From Dehalococcoides sp. JdFR-56 (lineage in GTDB: Bacteria > Chloroflexota > Dehalococcoidia > Dehalococcoidales > RBG-16-60-22): a DNA stretch of 34,823 nucleotides. Made by a program: the position numbers and the translations under genes. The stretch lies in contig MTNR01000021.1 of the NCBI GenBank assembly GCA_002011495.1, positions 1 through 34,823 of the forward strand, given 5' to 3'. Shown in pieces: positions 8,021 through 14,291 of this stretch (positions are counted from its first letter, which is position 1; each line of letters begins with the position of its first letter). The notes below the pieces were generated by a model. The model worked only from the letters and a program-made list of their open reading frames with translations. It did no database searches and was not told the DNA's origin.

Positions 8021-8076
8021 AAGGCATTTTTTGAAGAAAAAACAGGGCATTTTGACCAACCAATTTAGGGCATTAT
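8021..8076 (+). repeat. Three direct repeats, 23-bp period, upstream of the cytochrome operon
   Basis: A-(A/G)-G-G-C-A-T-T begins at 8021, 8044 and 8067, an exact 23-bp spacing each time. Copies two and three overlap the -35 and -10 of the predicted promoter at 8052-8079. A fourth copy with the same flank (TAGGGCATT followed by TTTCTC) stands before the octaheme gene at 11866. Confidence 0.6.
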
Positions 8077-8079
8077 TCT
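8052..8079 (+). promoter_or_regulatory. Candidate promoter of the multiheme cytochrome operon
   Basis: TTGACC at 8052-8057 and TATTCT at 8074-8079 have a 16-bp spacer, giving a leader of about 40 nt before the ATG at 8127. It is embedded in the 23-bp direct repeats, so a bound activator or repressor would contact it directly. Confidence 0.5.
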
Positions 8080-8126
8080 CTACTAGAGCCCGCAGTGATA
8101 GGTTAAAGTAATAGGGAATCTAGATT

Positions 8127-8834
8127 ATGGATATACTACCTCTTATATCCAGCATTGTCGCCCTCATCTTTGCCCTGACCGTTCTTGACCAGTTCTTTGC
8201 CCGGAGAAAGCCCTACCAGCTTGTATGGTCGCTCGGGCTGTTCATGTACTTCATCAGCACCGGCACCGAGTTCTGGACTGGCACCTGGGGGCTAAATCAA
8301 GTAGTCTACCGTCTCTGGTACCTCATCGGGGCGATATTCGTTGCCGCTTACCTCGGGATGGGCACCATTTATCTCTTGGCGCCGCGCCGTGTGGCGCACA
8401 TCATCATGGCGGTTTTGCTCATCGCCTCGGTGTATGCCGCCTTCAAGGTCTTCACCGTCAGCATTGACTTGAGCACTTTGGACCATCTTTCCGGACGGGC
8501 CATGCCCTTGGGGGTGCGGCTGCTTACCCCCTTCTTCAATACCTTCGGCACAGTGGCGCTGGTGGGAGGGGCCATCTACAGCGCTGTGGTTTACTGGCGG
8601 CACCGGCTCATGCCGCACCGGGTGGTTTCCAACATATTGATTGCGGTGGGAGCGCTGCTGCCGGCGTTTGGTGGCATCCACATCCGGCTGGGTGGGGGCA
8701 TCCAGCTCTTCTACCTCTTCGAGTTATTGGGGATTATCATCATCTTCATTGGCTTTTTGCGCAGCCGGGAAGTCTTTGGTTTCTACCGTGTTCCCCTGAT
8801 TCATGGCTTCAAGAAGGTGACGCAGCCTTATTGA
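8127..8834 (+). CDS. Uncharacterised 7-TM membrane protein at head of cytochrome operon
   Basis: A 235-residue hydrophobic protein I do not recognise. About seven membrane segments are visible (near residues 5-24, 33-51, 61-84, 90-109, 133-153, 168-186 and 193-213). It has no signal peptide, no Cys pair and only a few His (in A-H-I-I, D-H-L-S, P-H-R-V and I-H-I-R), so bis-His heme b binding is not evident. Only a weak AGGGA precedes the ATG. It is the first gene of a tight operon with three cytochromes (46 bp to the next start), so it may be a quinone-interacting or assembly subunit of that complex. That role is inference only. Confidence 0.75.
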   Translation: MDILPLISSIVALIFALTVLDQFFARRKPYQLVWSLGLFMYFISTGTEFWTGTWGLNQVVYRLWYLIGAIFVAAYLGMGTIYLLAPRRVAHIIMAVLLIASVYAAFKVFTVSIDLSTLDHLSGRAMPLGVRLLTPFFNTFGTVALVGGAIYSAVVYWRHRLMPHRVVSNILIAVGALLPAFGGIHIRLGGGIQLFYLFELLGIIIIFIGFLRSREVFGFYRVPLIHGFKKVTQPY

Positions 8835-8880
8835 CCGGATTCAGCGTTCTCTAGTGGATAAGAGAAGGAGGGAGGCAAGT

Positions 8881-9783
8881 TTGAGAGGTTTGGCCTTATC
8901 GCTGGCGGCGGGTTTCGCCTCGGCCGTGGTGATGCTGGCCTTCAGTGGCGGTCAAATCTATGCTTTGGATGAGAACAACTGTCTCTCCTGTCATGGCAAC
9001 CCGGAGCTGACCAAGACCAACGGGGAGGGGAAAGAGGTCTCCCTGTACGTGAGTGAGGAGGCGGTGAATACTGCTGCCCACCGTTTTATTGACTGCACCA
9101 CCTGCCATACTGCCCAGCCCCATCAGGTCAACACCCCGCTCACCAAGCTATCTCTGGCGCAGAAGTGTGGCACCTGTCATCAGTACCAGTATAAGCTGCA
9201 TCTCCAGAGTGTCCACGGTCAGCAGTTGGCCCAGGGTAACCCTGATGTGGCCACCTGTGTTGACTGCCACAGCCCGACGGGCAACCCCCACAGCGTCATC
9301 CGGGTGCTGGAATATAGCGCCCCGGCTTACAAGAAGAACATCGCCCAGACCTGCGCCAAGTGCCATGATAACGAGGAGTTGATGGCCAGCTACGGCATTG
9401 TGGAGAAGGTGTATGAATCCTACATGCGCAGCTTTCACGGCAAGGCGATACAGCTGGGCACCTACGAGATAACCCAGCTGGACAAGGCGACCTGTACCAA
9501 TTGTCACGGCTATCACGATATCAAGAGCACGCGCGACCCCACCTCTCCGGTCTCCGGAGTGCAAAATCTGGCCAAAACCTGTGAGCAGTGCCACCCCGGC
9601 GCTGGGGTGGAGTTTGCCCGCGGCTTCCTTGGCCATAAAGAGGCATCGCCAGAGAATATTCCGGCGGCCCATTACACGGAGGTGTTCTTCACCATCCTGC
9701 TGACGGTGGTGGTGGTGGCTGGCGCCTTCGTGGTCGTCACTGCCGTGGTTCGGTTTGCCATCAACCGATGGAGGGAGGAATAG
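8881..9783 (+). CDS. Heptaheme c-type cytochrome with C-terminal membrane anchor
   Basis: Exported electron carrier with seven CXXCH sites, at Cys34, 72, 96, 126, 158, 205 and 234 counted from my start. I chose TTG at 8881, which has AAGGAGGGAGG 5 bp upstream. The in-frame GTG at 8854 has no ribosome site and would put that Shine-Dalgarno inside the coding region. Residues 1-27 form a signal peptide ending around I-Y-A. Many further His (for example S-V-H-G and S-F-H-G) can give bis-His ligation. A hydrophobic helix at about 266-293 anchors the heme domain at the outer face of the membrane. The di-heme cytochrome b gene follows after 1 bp, suggesting the two form a quinol:cytochrome c unit. 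About 300 residues. Confidence 0.87.
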   Translation: MRGLALSLAAGFASAVVMLAFSGGQIYALDENNCLSCHGNPELTKTNGEGKEVSLYVSEEAVNTAAHRFIDCTTCHTAQPHQVNTPLTKLSLAQKCGTCHQYQYKLHLQSVHGQQLAQGNPDVATCVDCHSPTGNPHSVIRVLEYSAPAYKKNIAQTCAKCHDNEELMASYGIVEKVYESYMRSFHGKAIQLGTYEITQLDKATCTNCHGYHDIKSTRDPTSPVSGVQNLAKTCEQCHPGAGVEFARGFLGHKEASPENIPAAHYTEVFFTILLTVVVVAGAFVVVTAVVRFAINRWREE

Positions 9784-9784
9784 C

Positions 9785-10519
9785 ATGGCCACAGTAGCTA
9801 GGATTATCTCGGCAGAAGGCGCTCAGGAGGAGGTCATCACCCGTTTTGACATCCACCAGATAATCCAGCATGCTGGACTGATGGTGAGCTTCATCCTGCT
9901 GGCGGTTACCGGGCTGCCTTTGAAGTTCCCTGACTGGGCGGTCAGCCAGTGGTGGGCGGGTGTCTGGGGAGGTATTGAGACCCTGCGCGCCACGCACCAC
10001 TTTGCCGCCTGGATGATGGGCGCCGTCGCCCTTTACCACGCCCTCTATATCCTGTATTCCGTCCTCATCTTGAAAAAGCCTTTCCCGGTGAAGATGCTTC
10101 CCAGCTGGCGGGACTTCATCGTCTTCTTCCAGGAGCTGGGGTATTTTCTGGGATTGAGGAAGGAAAGGCCCCTGGTTGACCGCTTCCACTGGAGGGAGAA
10201 GTTTGACTACTGGGCGATTTTCTGGGGGATGCCGGTGATGGGAATCTCAGGCTTCATCATGATGTATCCGGTCTGGGCCACCAAGTTTCTCCCCGGGTGG
10301 GTGGTCCCGGCTGCCCTGGTAGCCCACAGCGATGAGGCGATGCTGGCCCTGATCTGGATTTTCATGGTGCATATTTTCTTCAACCATTTTGCCCCCGGGG
10401 TATTTCCCTTGAACACCTCCATTTTCACCGGCAAGGTGAGCCGGGAGCGATACCGCCGGGAGCACCCCCTTGAGTATGAGAGACTAACGGGAACCGATGA
10501 GAGAAAGGAGGCGGAATGA
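9785..10519 (+). CDS. Di-heme membrane cytochrome b (FdnI/cytochrome b561-like)
   Basis: A 244-residue integral membrane protein with four main helices, resembling the gamma subunit of formate dehydrogenase/Ni-Fe hydrogenase and b561-type proteins that exchange electrons with quinone. His pairs lie in helix 1 (H24, H29), helix 2 (H71, H72, H85) and the last helix (A-H-S-D-E and V-H-I-F-F-N-H-F), enough for two b hemes. The ATG at 9785 follows GGAGGAA; an upstream in-frame alternative at 9755 would overlap the previous gene by 29 bp and is unlikely. It sits between the heptaheme and hexaheme c genes and probably transfers quinol electrons to them. The end overlaps the next start by 4 bp (ATGA). 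Confidence 0.86.
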   Translation: MATVARIISAEGAQEEVITRFDIHQIIQHAGLMVSFILLAVTGLPLKFPDWAVSQWWAGVWGGIETLRATHHFAAWMMGAVALYHALYILYSVLILKKPFPVKMLPSWRDFIVFFQELGYFLGLRKERPLVDRFHWREKFDYWAIFWGMPVMGISGFIMMYPVWATKFLPGWVVPAALVAHSDEAMLALIWIFMVHIFFNHFAPGVFPLNTSIFTGKVSRERYRREHPLEYERLTGTDERKEAE

Positions 10520-10728
10520 GGTACCTTCGCGAGATATTTGATGACTGGCTGACGAGGGCCGCTGGTATCAACTTCGTGCTCATTGTGGCCCTGGTTATGT
10601 TCAACGTTTTCTCCGACCTGCCGGAGAGATATCCCCTCTTCGGTGTGATCAACTTTTCCATGGTGCCCATTCTGTTTATCAGCGGAGGGATTATCTTCGT
10701 CCTGGCCATCCTCAAGAGCTATGAGTAG
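10516..10728 (+). CDS. Small two-helix membrane protein in cytochrome operon
   Basis: A 70-residue protein of unknown family. After an amphipathic start (residues 1-15), two hydrophobic helices (about 17-35 and 45-66) are joined by a short D-L-P-E-R-Y-P loop. It overlaps the cytochrome b stop by 4 bp and lies 18 bp before the NapC-like gene, so it is translationally coupled within the operon. It carries no Cys or His, so it binds no heme. It looks like a small accessory subunit stabilising the b-c complex. Confidence 0.78.
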   Translation: MRYLREIFDDWLTRAAGINFVLIVALVMFNVFSDLPERYPLFGVINFSMVPILFISGGIIFVLAILKSYE

Positions 10729-10746
10729 TTAAGGAGCAAAGCTGGA

Positions 10747-11868
10747 ATGCAGATGAACTACCGGAGACATCGCGAGAAATTGCTTTTTCTTATGTTCGCT
10801 GGGGCCATCGGCATCATACTGCTGGTCATCGGTGGCTATCAGCTGATTGAGTTTATGGATTCCACCTCTTTCTGCGGGCGGCTGTGCCATGAGGTGATGT
10901 ACCCGGAATACACCGCCTATCAGGCATCACCTCACTCCCGGGTGGCCTGCACGGAATGCCATGTTGGCTCGGGGGCTGACTATCTGGTCAAGTCCAAAAT
11001 CAGCGGCATACCGCTCATCTTCACCACCATCGCCGGCAACTATGACCGCCCCATTCCCACCCCGGTGGAGAATCTCCGCCCAGCCCGTGAGACCTGTGAG
11101 CAGTGCCATCGGCCGGAGAGGTTTGCCGGTGACCTGGTTCGCGTCCATACCACCTACGCCGCCGATGAGACCAATACCGAGAAGGTTGATACCCGCATCC
11201 TCCGGGTTGGTGGTGGGGAGTCTGAGGTCGCCCAGGATATTCACTGGCATATCGCGGCCAAGGTCTGGTATCTCCCCATTGATAAGAAGCGGCAGGAAAT
11301 AGCTTGGGTCGGCGTTGAGGATGAGGCTGGTGGCCTCATAGAATACGTTGACCCGGATAAGGTGGCGGAGGTCACCCCGCAGCGCCTCGCCGAGAAGAAA
11401 CGCCTGATGGACTGCGTGGACTGCCACAACCGGGCGACGCATATCTTCCGCTCGCCGGAGGAGCTCATTGACATGGCGCTTGCCCAGGGTAAGATAGACA
11501 AAACTCTCCCCTACATCAAGAAACTGGGGCTGGAAGCCCTGGACCCGCCCAATCCAAGCTTAGAGCAGGCCTTCACCAAGGTGGAGGCGCTTGAAGAATT
11601 CTACCGCACTTCCTATCCGCAGGTTTACCAGGAGAGGAGGGAGGCCATTGATAAGGCGATAGAGGAGCTCAAGGAGATCGCCCGGCTCACCACCTTCCCC
11701 AAGATGAAGGTAACCTGGAAAACCTACATTGATAACCTGGGGCACCAGGAATCTCCGGGGTGTTTTCGCTGCCATGGCAAGCTGGTGGCAGCCGCCGATG
11801 ACCAGGAGGGCGAGGTCATTGATGCCGATTGTCAGCTATGCCATTACTTCGAGCTCCAGCAAAAATAG
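10747..11868 (+). CDS. NapC/NirT-like membrane-anchored hexaheme cytochrome c
   Basis: A 373-residue protein with an uncleaved N-terminal anchor (about residues 11-33), then heme sites. The first is unusual, C43-G-R-L-C47-H48, a CX3CH site followed by E-V-M-Y-P-E. Five normal CXXCH sites follow at Cys68, 117, 223, 339 and 362. The F-C-x-x-x-C-H-E-V-M spacing after the anchor resembles the quinol-oxidising heme of NapC/NrfH with one residue inserted. Residues 140-215 form a heme-free insert with H-W-H. The ATG at 10747 has AAGGAG upstream. It is the last gene of the 8127-11868 operon and likely accepts electrons from quinol or the cytochrome b and passes them to the surface cytochromes encoded next. 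Confidence 0.85.
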   Translation: MQMNYRRHREKLLFLMFAGAIGIILLVIGGYQLIEFMDSTSFCGRLCHEVMYPEYTAYQASPHSRVACTECHVGSGADYLVKSKISGIPLIFTTIAGNYDRPIPTPVENLRPARETCEQCHRPERFAGDLVRVHTTYAADETNTEKVDTRILRVGGGESEVAQDIHWHIAAKVWYLPIDKKRQEIAWVGVEDEAGGLIEYVDPDKVAEVTPQRLAEKKRLMDCVDCHNRATHIFRSPEELIDMALAQGKIDKTLPYIKKLGLEALDPPNPSLEQAFTKVEALEEFYRTSYPQVYQERREAIDKAIEELKEIARLTTFPKMKVTWKTYIDNLGHQESPGCFRCHGKLVAAADDQEGEVIDADCQLCHYFELQQK

Positions 11869-11938
11869 GGCATTTTTCTCGGACAAAATGGGTATAAATA
11901 CCCGTAGCTGATAGGGTAAAGATATGTTAGTCTACCCT
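11866..11938 (+). promoter_or_regulatory. Regulatory region of the octaheme cytochrome gene: phased GGG(C/T)A sites and nested dyads
   Basis: GGGCAT (11868), GGGTAT (11890) and GGGTAA (11914) recur at 22 and 24 bp. GGGTAT and ATACCC (11890-11903) form a dyad, and AGGGTA (11913-11918) pairs with TACCCT (11933-11938). The block TAGGGCATTTTTCTC and the later GATAGGGTAAAG closely match sequences before the 8127 operon. A precise -35/-10 pair could not be fixed. The TACCC cores resemble NarL-type heptamers, but the spacing is not the classical 7-2-7. Confidence 0.45.
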
Positions 11939-11985
11939 TTAGGTTATGTAGGCACAGGCGATAAGAAAAAGAAAGGAGGGATGGT

Positions 11986-13233
11986 ATGAGAAGAAAGCTC
12001 ATCTGGGTGGCGTTGCCAATAATAATATTGGTAGCGCTGCTCGCTGCTTGCCAAGGTCCACCTGGTCCTCAGGGTCCGGCAGGTCCCGCAGGCCCGGCAG
12101 GCCCACAAGGTCCGGCAGGCCCGCAAGGCCCACCTGGTCCACAAGGTCCGGCAGGTCCCGCAGGCCCAGCAGGTCCGGCAGGCTCGGCGGCTGAGATTAG
12201 CGCCGAATATGTCACCTCTAAGGTCTGTGCTGCTTGCCATACTGAGGAAGCGGAGGAGGTTGGCAAATCCGGGCATGCTTACAAGCTGAACCCGGTGATA
12301 AATGGCCAACCGCCGAAGTATCCTTTCTCCGAGGTACCGAATCCACCCGAAGGCTATACCTGGGATGATATCACCTACGTTATCGGTGGCTATGGATGGA
12401 AGGCTCGCTTCATTGACAAGCAGGGCTACATTATCACCGGCGCTGACGAGAGTGCCACCACGCAGTATAACTTCGCCAATCCGGTGGTAGGCAAGGAGGC
12501 TGGCTGGGTGGGGTATCATGCTGGTGAAAAAGAGAAGCCGTATAACTGCGGACGCTGTCATACCACCGGCTACAAACCAGACGGGCATCAGGATGGTTTG
12601 CCCGGCATCGTTGGCACCTGGGCTGAGCCGGGGATTCAGTGCGAAGCCTGCCATGGTCCGGGTGGTAATCACGTGAACGACCCCTATGGCGTGGCCATGA
12701 AGATAGACCGCAGCTCGGCGATGTGTGGTGAATGTCACTCCCGGGGCGCGGTGGAGACCATTGACGCCAAGGGCGGGTTTATCAAGCATCATGAGCAGTA
12801 TGAGGAGCTTCTCCAGTCCAAGCATCTGGCTCTGAGCTGCGTTGACTGCCATGACCCGCACCAGGGTGTCATCCAGGCGCGCAAGACTGGCGAGGCCACC
12901 GTGCGCATCGAGTGTGAGAGCTGCCACTTCCAGGAGGCCAGATACCAGAAGTCGGCGGCGATGAAGGCATCGGTGGATTGCATTGACTGCCATATGCCTC
13001 GCATCGTCAAGAGTGCCTGGGGTGATGCCGAAGCTTATACTGGGGACATCCGGTCTCACCTCTTCGCTATTGACCCCGAGGCCACGGCGCAGTTCTCGGA
13101 GGATGGCAAGAAAGCCATCTCTCAGATCACGCTGGACTTCGCCTGCAAGTCCTGCCATCGCAGTGGCGGAACCGCCACGGTGAAGACGGATGCAGAGCTG
13201 AAGAGCGAGGCCATCGGCTATCACCAGAGATAG
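11986..13233 (+). CDS. Octaheme c-type cytochrome lipoprotein on a collagen-like stalk
   Basis: A 415-residue surface lipoprotein. The signal ends in L-A-A-C with lipidated Cys22. Residues 24-68 are fifteen uninterrupted Gly-X-Y triplets (GPP, GPQ, GPA), which is collagen-like. A heme domain follows with eight CXXCH sites at Cys81, 188, 219, 247, 285, 310, 332 and 387. The region around 212-230 ([15 protein letters not shown]) is typical of cytochrome c554-like proteins. No CXXCK site is present, so it is not a NrfA-type nitrite reductase. Residues 105-180 between hemes 1 and 2 are heme-free and could hold a substrate or partner site. AAAGGAGGG precedes the ATG. Likely role: a terminal carrier or reductase outside the membrane, perhaps trimerised through the stalk. 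The acceptor is unknown. Confidence 0.88.
   Translation: MRRKLIWVALPIIILVALLAACQGPPGPQGPAGPAGPAGPQGPAGPQGPPGPQGPAGPAGPAGPAGSAAEISAEYVTSKVCAACHTEEAEEVGKSGHAYKLNPVINGQPPKYPFSEVPNPPEGYTWDDITYVIGGYGWKARFIDKQGYIITGADESATTQYNFANPVVGKEAGWVGYHAGEKEKPYNCGRCHTTGYKPDGHQDGLPGIVGTWAEPGIQCEACHGPGGNHVNDPYGVAMKIDRSSAMCGECHSRGAVETIDAKGGFIKHHEQYEELLQSKHLALSCVDCHDPHQGVIQARKTGEATVRIECESCHFQEARYQKSAAMKASVDCIDCHMPRIVKSAWGDAEAYTGDIRSHLFAIDPEATAQFSEDGKKAISQITLDFACKSCHRSGGTATVKTDAELKSEAIGYHQR
12055..12189 (+). repeat. Collagen-like Gly-X-Y coding repeat
   Basis: Fifteen consecutive G-X-Y codon triplets, mostly GGT/GGC-CCG/CCA/CCC-GCA/CAA. DNA repeats such as GGTCCGGCAGGTCCCGCAGG recur imperfectly at 9-bp steps, so the copy number is prone to slippage. 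Confidence 0.93.
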
Positions 13234-13348
13234 ACGCGTATCAGCTAGATACGGTAAAATTAAATAGGGTGATGGCGGAAGGCAAAAAGGCAGTCTCATC
13301 CGCAGTGCTCTTTGGCAGGAGGAAATAGGGGAGCGGTAAGCTCCTTTA

Positions 13349-13385
13349 AGAGGGGAAGCTAGGAAAATCCCTTAGCTTCCCCTCT
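13349..13385 (+). terminator. Strong hairpin between the octaheme and diheme genes
   Basis: A perfect 13-bp stem, AGAGGGGAAGCTA (13349-13361) with TAGCTTCCCCTCT (13373-13385), has an 11-nt loop in which GG/CC can extend it. The downstream sequence is T-rich only after about 15 nt (TATTTTGTTTT at 13400-13410). A second small dyad, CTTAAAA/TTTTAAG (13393-13413), leads into the next ribosome site. It could terminate or attenuate transcription, or protect the mRNA end. Confidence 0.55.
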
Positions 13386-13423
13386 CCCTGTGCTTAAAAT
13401 ATTTTGTTTTAAGGAGGCCAGAG

Positions 13424-13804
13424 TTGAGGAGCAAAATTACACTGTTACTGGTAGCGGCGCTGCTGGTTATAGTGCCCTTGCTCGCAGCTTGTGGTGGTGA
13501 GGAGGCAGCTCCGGCGCCAGCGCCAAGTCCAGCCCCGGCACCAAGCCCAGCTCCGGCACCGGCGCCAAGCCCAACGCCGACGCCAACCCCGACCCCAACA
13601 CCGACGCCAACGCCGACACCAACACCAACTCCTACCCCGTCACCAGCGCCAGCAGCAGGGCCACCTGCCGTGCCGCATACTCTGGAAGGGCGTGACAATT
13701 GTCTTATGTGTCACGAGGCTGGGATTGGTGGTGCCGGCGTGATCCCCGAGGACCACGCTGGGCGCACCAACGAACAGTGCACTACCTGCCATACGCCAGC
13801 CTAA
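13424..13804 (+). CDS. Small diheme cytochrome c lipoprotein with Pro-Thr stalk
   Basis: A 126-residue lipoprotein starting at TTG 13424, with AAGGAGG 6 bp upstream. The signal ends at L-A-A-C (lipidated Cys23). Residues 30-78 are a Pro-Ala/Pro-Ser/Pro-Thr spacer including about a dozen Pro-Thr pairs. The C-terminal 45 residues carry two heme sites, C93-L-M-C-H97 and C119-T-T-C-H123, with H85 and H111 available as distal ligands. That is a minimal diheme shuttle on a long flexible arm, suited to carrying electrons between the membrane complex and surface partners. It lies between the octaheme gene and the ccm operon. Confidence 0.85.
   Translation: MRSKITLLLVAALLVIVPLLAACGGEEAAPAPAPSPAPAPSPAPAPAPSPTPTPTPTPTPTPTPTPTPTPTPSPAPAAGPPAVPHTLEGRDNCLMCHEAGIGGAGVIPEDHAGRTNEQCTTCHTPA
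13511..13657 (+). repeat. Pro-Ala/Pro-Thr spacer coding repeat
   Basis: Codons 30-78 of the diheme lipoprotein form repeated CCN-GCN and then CCN-ACN units (for example CCAACGCCGACG). This is a low-complexity protein spacer rather than a DNA-level element. Confidence 0.9.
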
Positions 13805-13871
13805 ATGAGGGGGACTGGGCAAGCTCGGTGGCTCTCTGGTGTGGTGGGAATCTCAAATTGAAGAGTGAGCG

Positions 13872-14267
13872 ATGTTGAGGAAGAAAAAATTCCTAGTGGG
13901 TGGTCTTGTTGTTTTCCTCGCCCTGGGCTATCTGATCTATACCGGTTTTCAGAGTTCGGCCACCTATTATTATGAGGTGAGCGAACTTCTGACGCGGGGA
14001 GATTCAGTCTATGGCGAGAATGTGCGGGTGCGTGGGGAGGTTGCTCCCGGCTCGGTGGAGCGGGAGTCTCAGGGGACGGTTCTCCGGTTCATCATTACCG
14101 ATATGGAGGGGGAGCAGAGCTTGCCGGTGGTCTATCAAGGGGTTGTCCCTGACACCTTCAAGGTGGGTGTTGAGGTGGTGGTTGAGGGTCAACTTGACTC
14201 AGATGGGGTCTTTCAGGCCCACACCCTCATGCCGAAGTGTCCCTCCAGATATGTGCCCCAAGAGTAG
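13872..14267 (+). CDS. ccmE: CcmE heme chaperone, Cys (CxxxY) variant
   Basis: A 131-residue periplasmic heme chaperone with an N-terminal anchor (about residues 7-25) and an OB-fold beta barrel. In classical CcmE a His in an HxxxY motif binds heme covalently. Here the equivalent segment is C123-P-S-R-Y127, a CxxxY form described in archaea and some anaerobic bacteria. The flanking H-T-L-M-P-K aligns with the usual L-A-K-H position, so the substitution looks genuine and not a misalignment. It is the first gene of the ccm operon, 24 bp before ccmF. Its ATG follows a weak GAAGAGTGAG. No promoter is obvious in the 67-bp gap upstream. Confidence 0.9.
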   Translation: MLRKKKFLVGGLVVFLALGYLIYTGFQSSATYYYEVSELLTRGDSVYGENVRVRGEVAPGSVERESQGTVLRFIITDMEGEQSLPVVYQGVVPDTFKVGVEVVVEGQLDSDGVFQAHTLMPKCPSRYVPQE

Positions 14268-14291
14268 GACACAATTTAGGAAAGCAATTCT

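Noticed and set aside
8854-8880. Extended N-terminus of the heptaheme cytochrome from the GTG at 8854
   Set aside because: It would bury the AAGGAGGGAGG ribosome site in coding sequence and has none of its own. The TTG at 8881 gives a normal signal peptide.
12055-12189. Regular short DNA repeats that might be taken for a CRISPR-like or satellite array
   Set aside because: The 9-bp periodicity follows Gly-X-Y codons in frame and there are no spacers of constant length.
11944-13299. Long open frame of 451 codons on the minus strand across the octaheme gene
   Set aside because: It is antisense to a gene with eight CXXCH sites, a signal peptide and a strong ribosome site. Its own translation has no recognisable domain, and the G-X-Y repeat is naturally open on the other strand.
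13269-13328. Tiny ORF of 19 codons before the diheme gene
   Set aside because: It has no ribosome site and no conserved feature, and its size is expected by chance.
13260-13348. Possible riboswitch in the leader of the diheme gene
   Set aside because: I could not match it to a conserved core of any riboswitch class I know. Only the downstream hairpin at 13349-13385 is clear.
13511-13657. Tandem CCN-ACN repeats as a possible iteron or origin element
   Set aside because: They encode the Pro-Thr stalk in frame with the heme sites; the region is GC-rich and lies within a gene.
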